Source: Nitrospira sp. ND1 (GTDB taxonomy: Bacteria; Nitrospirota; Nitrospiria; Nitrospirales; Nitrospiraceae). From it: a stretch of 64,000 bases of DNA. Below the pieces are notes generated by a model. The model did not search any database. It was given only the letters and a program-made list of their open reading frames with translations, and was not told where the DNA came from. Where the stretch lies: positions 3,277,839 to 3,341,838 of the forward strand of contig NZ_FWEX01000006.1 in NCBI RefSeq assembly GCF_900170025.1, written 5' to 3'. A program made the translations under genes and the position numbers. Below, piece after piece: positions 62,386 to 64,000 of this stretch (position 1 is the first letter of the stretch; every line of letters starts with the position of its first letter).

Positions 62386-64000
62386 TTACAGCGGAAACGG
62401 ATCTGTTTTGGAGGCCGCCAACGCTTCCTGTTTCAGCGGTTCATCGTGCCTGATCAGCTTGCGGCCCGAGAGCATGCGCAGGCCGACGTAAAACACCGGG
62501 GTGAGAAACAGGCCGAACAGGGTTACGCCGATCATGCCGGCGAACACGGTGATGCCTGTGGCCGAACGCACTTCCGCACCGGCGCCATGTGAGAGCACGA
62601 GGGGAATCGTGCCGGCGATAAAGGCGACCGAGGTCATCACGATCGGGCGCAACCGGAGGCGGCAGGATTCGAGGGCCGCCTCAACAATGCCCTTGCCCTG
62701 CAATTCTAATTCGCGCGCAAATTCGACGATCAGGATCGCGTTTTTGCACGCCAGACCCATCAGCACGACCAGGCCCACCTGCACGAAGGTATTGTTGTCA
62801 CCACCCGTGAGTTTGACGCCGGCGAGCGCGCAGAGCATGCACATCGGCACGATCAGGATCACCGCCAGCGGCAGGGTCCAGGACTCATACAGCGCGGCGA
62901 GGACGAGGAAGGCCAACAGGATGGCCACCGGGAACACCAGCAGTGCCGCCTTGCCCTGCGAGGCCTCCTGAAAGCTCAGGTCGGTCCATTCGATGGTTAT
63001 GCCGTTGGGCAGCACCTTCGCGGCGATGTCGCGAATATTGTCCATTGCCTGTGCCGAGGACAGTTTGGTCGGGTCTGCCTCTCCCATGAAGTCGGCGGCT
63101 GGATAACCGTTGTAGCGCAGCACCGGATCGGGGCCGTAAGTTTGGCTGAATTTCACCATCGAGCCGATCGGGACCATTTCTCCGCGGTCATTACGCGTTT
63201 TGAGGTTGGCGATGTCCTCTACCTTGCCGCGGAAGTCGCCGTCGGCCTGCGCATACACGCGCCAGGTGCGGCCGAACAGGTTGAAGTCGTTGACATAGGC
63301 CGAGCCGAGGTACACCTGTAGCGTGTTGAAGAGCTCCGTCAGCGCGATGCCCTGCGTCTTGGTCTTGACGCGATCCACTTCGGCGTCGAGCTGCGGCACG
63401 TTGGCCTGATAGCCGGAAATCGGGTAGCCCATCCCCGGCGTTTGCATGACCGCCCCTTGCAGGGCACCGACGGCATTTTGCAGTGCCCCGAACCCGAGCC
63501 CCGCCCGGTCTTCCACGAAGAGTCCGTACCCCGCGCCGTTGCCGAGTCCGAGAATCGGCGGCGGCATCAACACAAAGGTAATGCCTTCCTTGATGGCGGA
63601 GATCTTCTGATTCATCTCCTCGCTGATGTCCTTGGCGCTGCGATGACGCTCGTCGAACGGTTTCAAGATCAGGAAGGCGATGCCGTAATTCGGCGTATTC
63701 GTGAATTGCAGAGGATTCAAACCCGTCATGGCCACGACGTGGGCGATGCCGTCCACGGTTTTGCTGATCGCGACGACCTGCCGCAACACCGCATCTGTGC
63801 GATCGAGCGAGGCGCCTTCCGGAAGTTTCACCCCGGCCATCAGATACAACTTGTCCTGGGTGGGAATGAAGCCCCGAGGTACCGCTTGGAAGAGCATGCC
63901 TGTGACGACCAACAGCAGGGCATACACGGCAAACACAGAACCGCGATGTTTCAACGTACGCGAGACGGTGCCCTGATACCGGTCGGAACTGGCCTTAAAG
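62386..64000 (-). CDS. RND efflux transporter permease (HAE1, AcrB/MexB-like), C-terminal half; gene continues past window
   Basis: About 538 residues from the window edge to the stop at 62386; the frame is open at 64000, and the ATG-like codon at 63954 is an internal TTG. It covers the second half of an AcrB-type protomer: a transmembrane helix (VFAVYALLLVVTGMLFQ), the large second periplasmic loop (GVKLPEGASLDRTDAVLRQV, VLMPPPILGLGNGAGYGL, LFNTLQVYLGSAYVNDFNLF, GRTWRVYAQADGDFRGKVED), and the last six helices with the conserved LVFPVAILLAFLVLAALYES and LACKNAILIVEFARELELQG plus AALESCRLRLRPIVMTSVAF blocks. It exports drugs or other hydrophobic compounds using proton force with a membrane-fusion protein and an outer channel. 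It is preserved to the normal C-terminus. Confidence 0.95.
   Translation of the reverse strand, partial: FKASSDRYQGTVSRTLKHRGSVFAVYALLLVVTGMLFQAVPRGFIPTQDKLYLMAGVKLPEGASLDRTDAVLRQVVAISKTVDGIAHVVAMTGLNPLQFTNTPNYGIAFLILKPFDERHRSAKDISEEMNQKISAIKEGITFVLMPPPILGLGNGAGYGLFVEDRAGLGFGALQNAVGALQGAVMQTPGMGYPISGYQANVPQLDAEVDRVKTKTQGIALTELFNTLQVYLGSAYVNDFNLFGRTWRVYAQADGDFRGKVEDIANLKTRNDRGEMVPIGSMVKFSQTYGPDPVLRYNGYPAADFMGEADPTKLSSAQAMDNIRDIAAKVLPNGITIEWTDLSFQEASQGKAALLVFPVAILLAFLVLAALYESWTLPLAVILIVPMCMLCALAGVKLTGGDNNTFVQVGLVVLMGLACKNAILIVEFARELELQGKGIVEAALESCRLRLRPIVMTSVAFIAGTIPLVLSHGAGAEVRSATGITVFAGMIGVTLFGLFLTPVFYVGLRMLSGRKLIRHDEPLKQEALAASKTDPFPL

Overview
The window is GC-rich bacterial chromosome. The gene content suggests Nitrospirota, most likely the genus Nitrospira. 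This is inferred from the gluconeogenic fbp / class I aldolase pair, the PIN/TRAM-ispD-ispF-cysE order, a giant cyclic-glucan synthase and the style of the intergenic inverted repeats; there is no rRNA or marker gene here to prove it. I see no tRNA, rRNA, CRISPR array, phage or transposase gene.

Region 1 (1-20011, + strand) is a large exopolysaccharide or capsule locus. It holds an epimerase tail, a capsule-type GT-B protein, an asparagine-synthase-like amidotransferase, an acyltransferase-3 membrane protein, seven free-standing glycosyltransferases or GT-like proteins, two methyltransferases, a fused polymerase-glycosyltransferase protein, a Wzx-type flippase and a WcaJ-type initiating transferase. 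Genes are tightly packed with ATGA/GTGA overlaps, so this looks like one long operon: initiation (18611), lipid-linked assembly by GTs, decoration (acyl, methyl, amide), flipping (16037) and polymerisation (13230).

Region 2 (20097-24477) adds sugar-nucleotide supply: KdsC phosphatase, ManC and a phosphomannomutase (GDP-mannose), then a DUF3108 exported protein. Region 3 (24493-31249) is housekeeping: FBPase and class I aldolase behind a promoter with a terminator-like leader hairpin, an HtrA/Do protease, a membrane PIN/TRAM protein, IspD, IspF and CysE. On the - strand, 31395-33931 holds a PsiF-repeat protein, TruA and a cell-wall amidase; a YacP-type NYN nuclease and TatD follow.

Region 4 (35611-44310, -) is one 2.9-kresidue cyclic beta-1,2-glucan synthase (GT84-GH94). 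It is followed by repeat-rich DNA and a DAHP synthase. Region 5 (46278-50037, +) looks like an uptake module: a His-rich exported peptide, a TonB-dependent receptor and a TonB-C-terminal-like protein.

Region 6 (50088-61780, -) is mostly a set of exported proteins of unknown function: a SPRY-domain protein, a gene broken by two single-base frameshifts, a tandem-domain protein, a five-TIG protein with a recurring Cys-Cys insert, a lectin-like-domain protein and an alkaline-phosphatase-fold protein lacking its metal ligands. The tRNA-modification gene tsaC sits among them. The window ends inside an RND efflux pump gene (62386-64000, -).

Four intergenic segments carry long terminal inverted repeats (MITE/REP-like); two of them, at 44440 and 49265, are diverged copies of one family.
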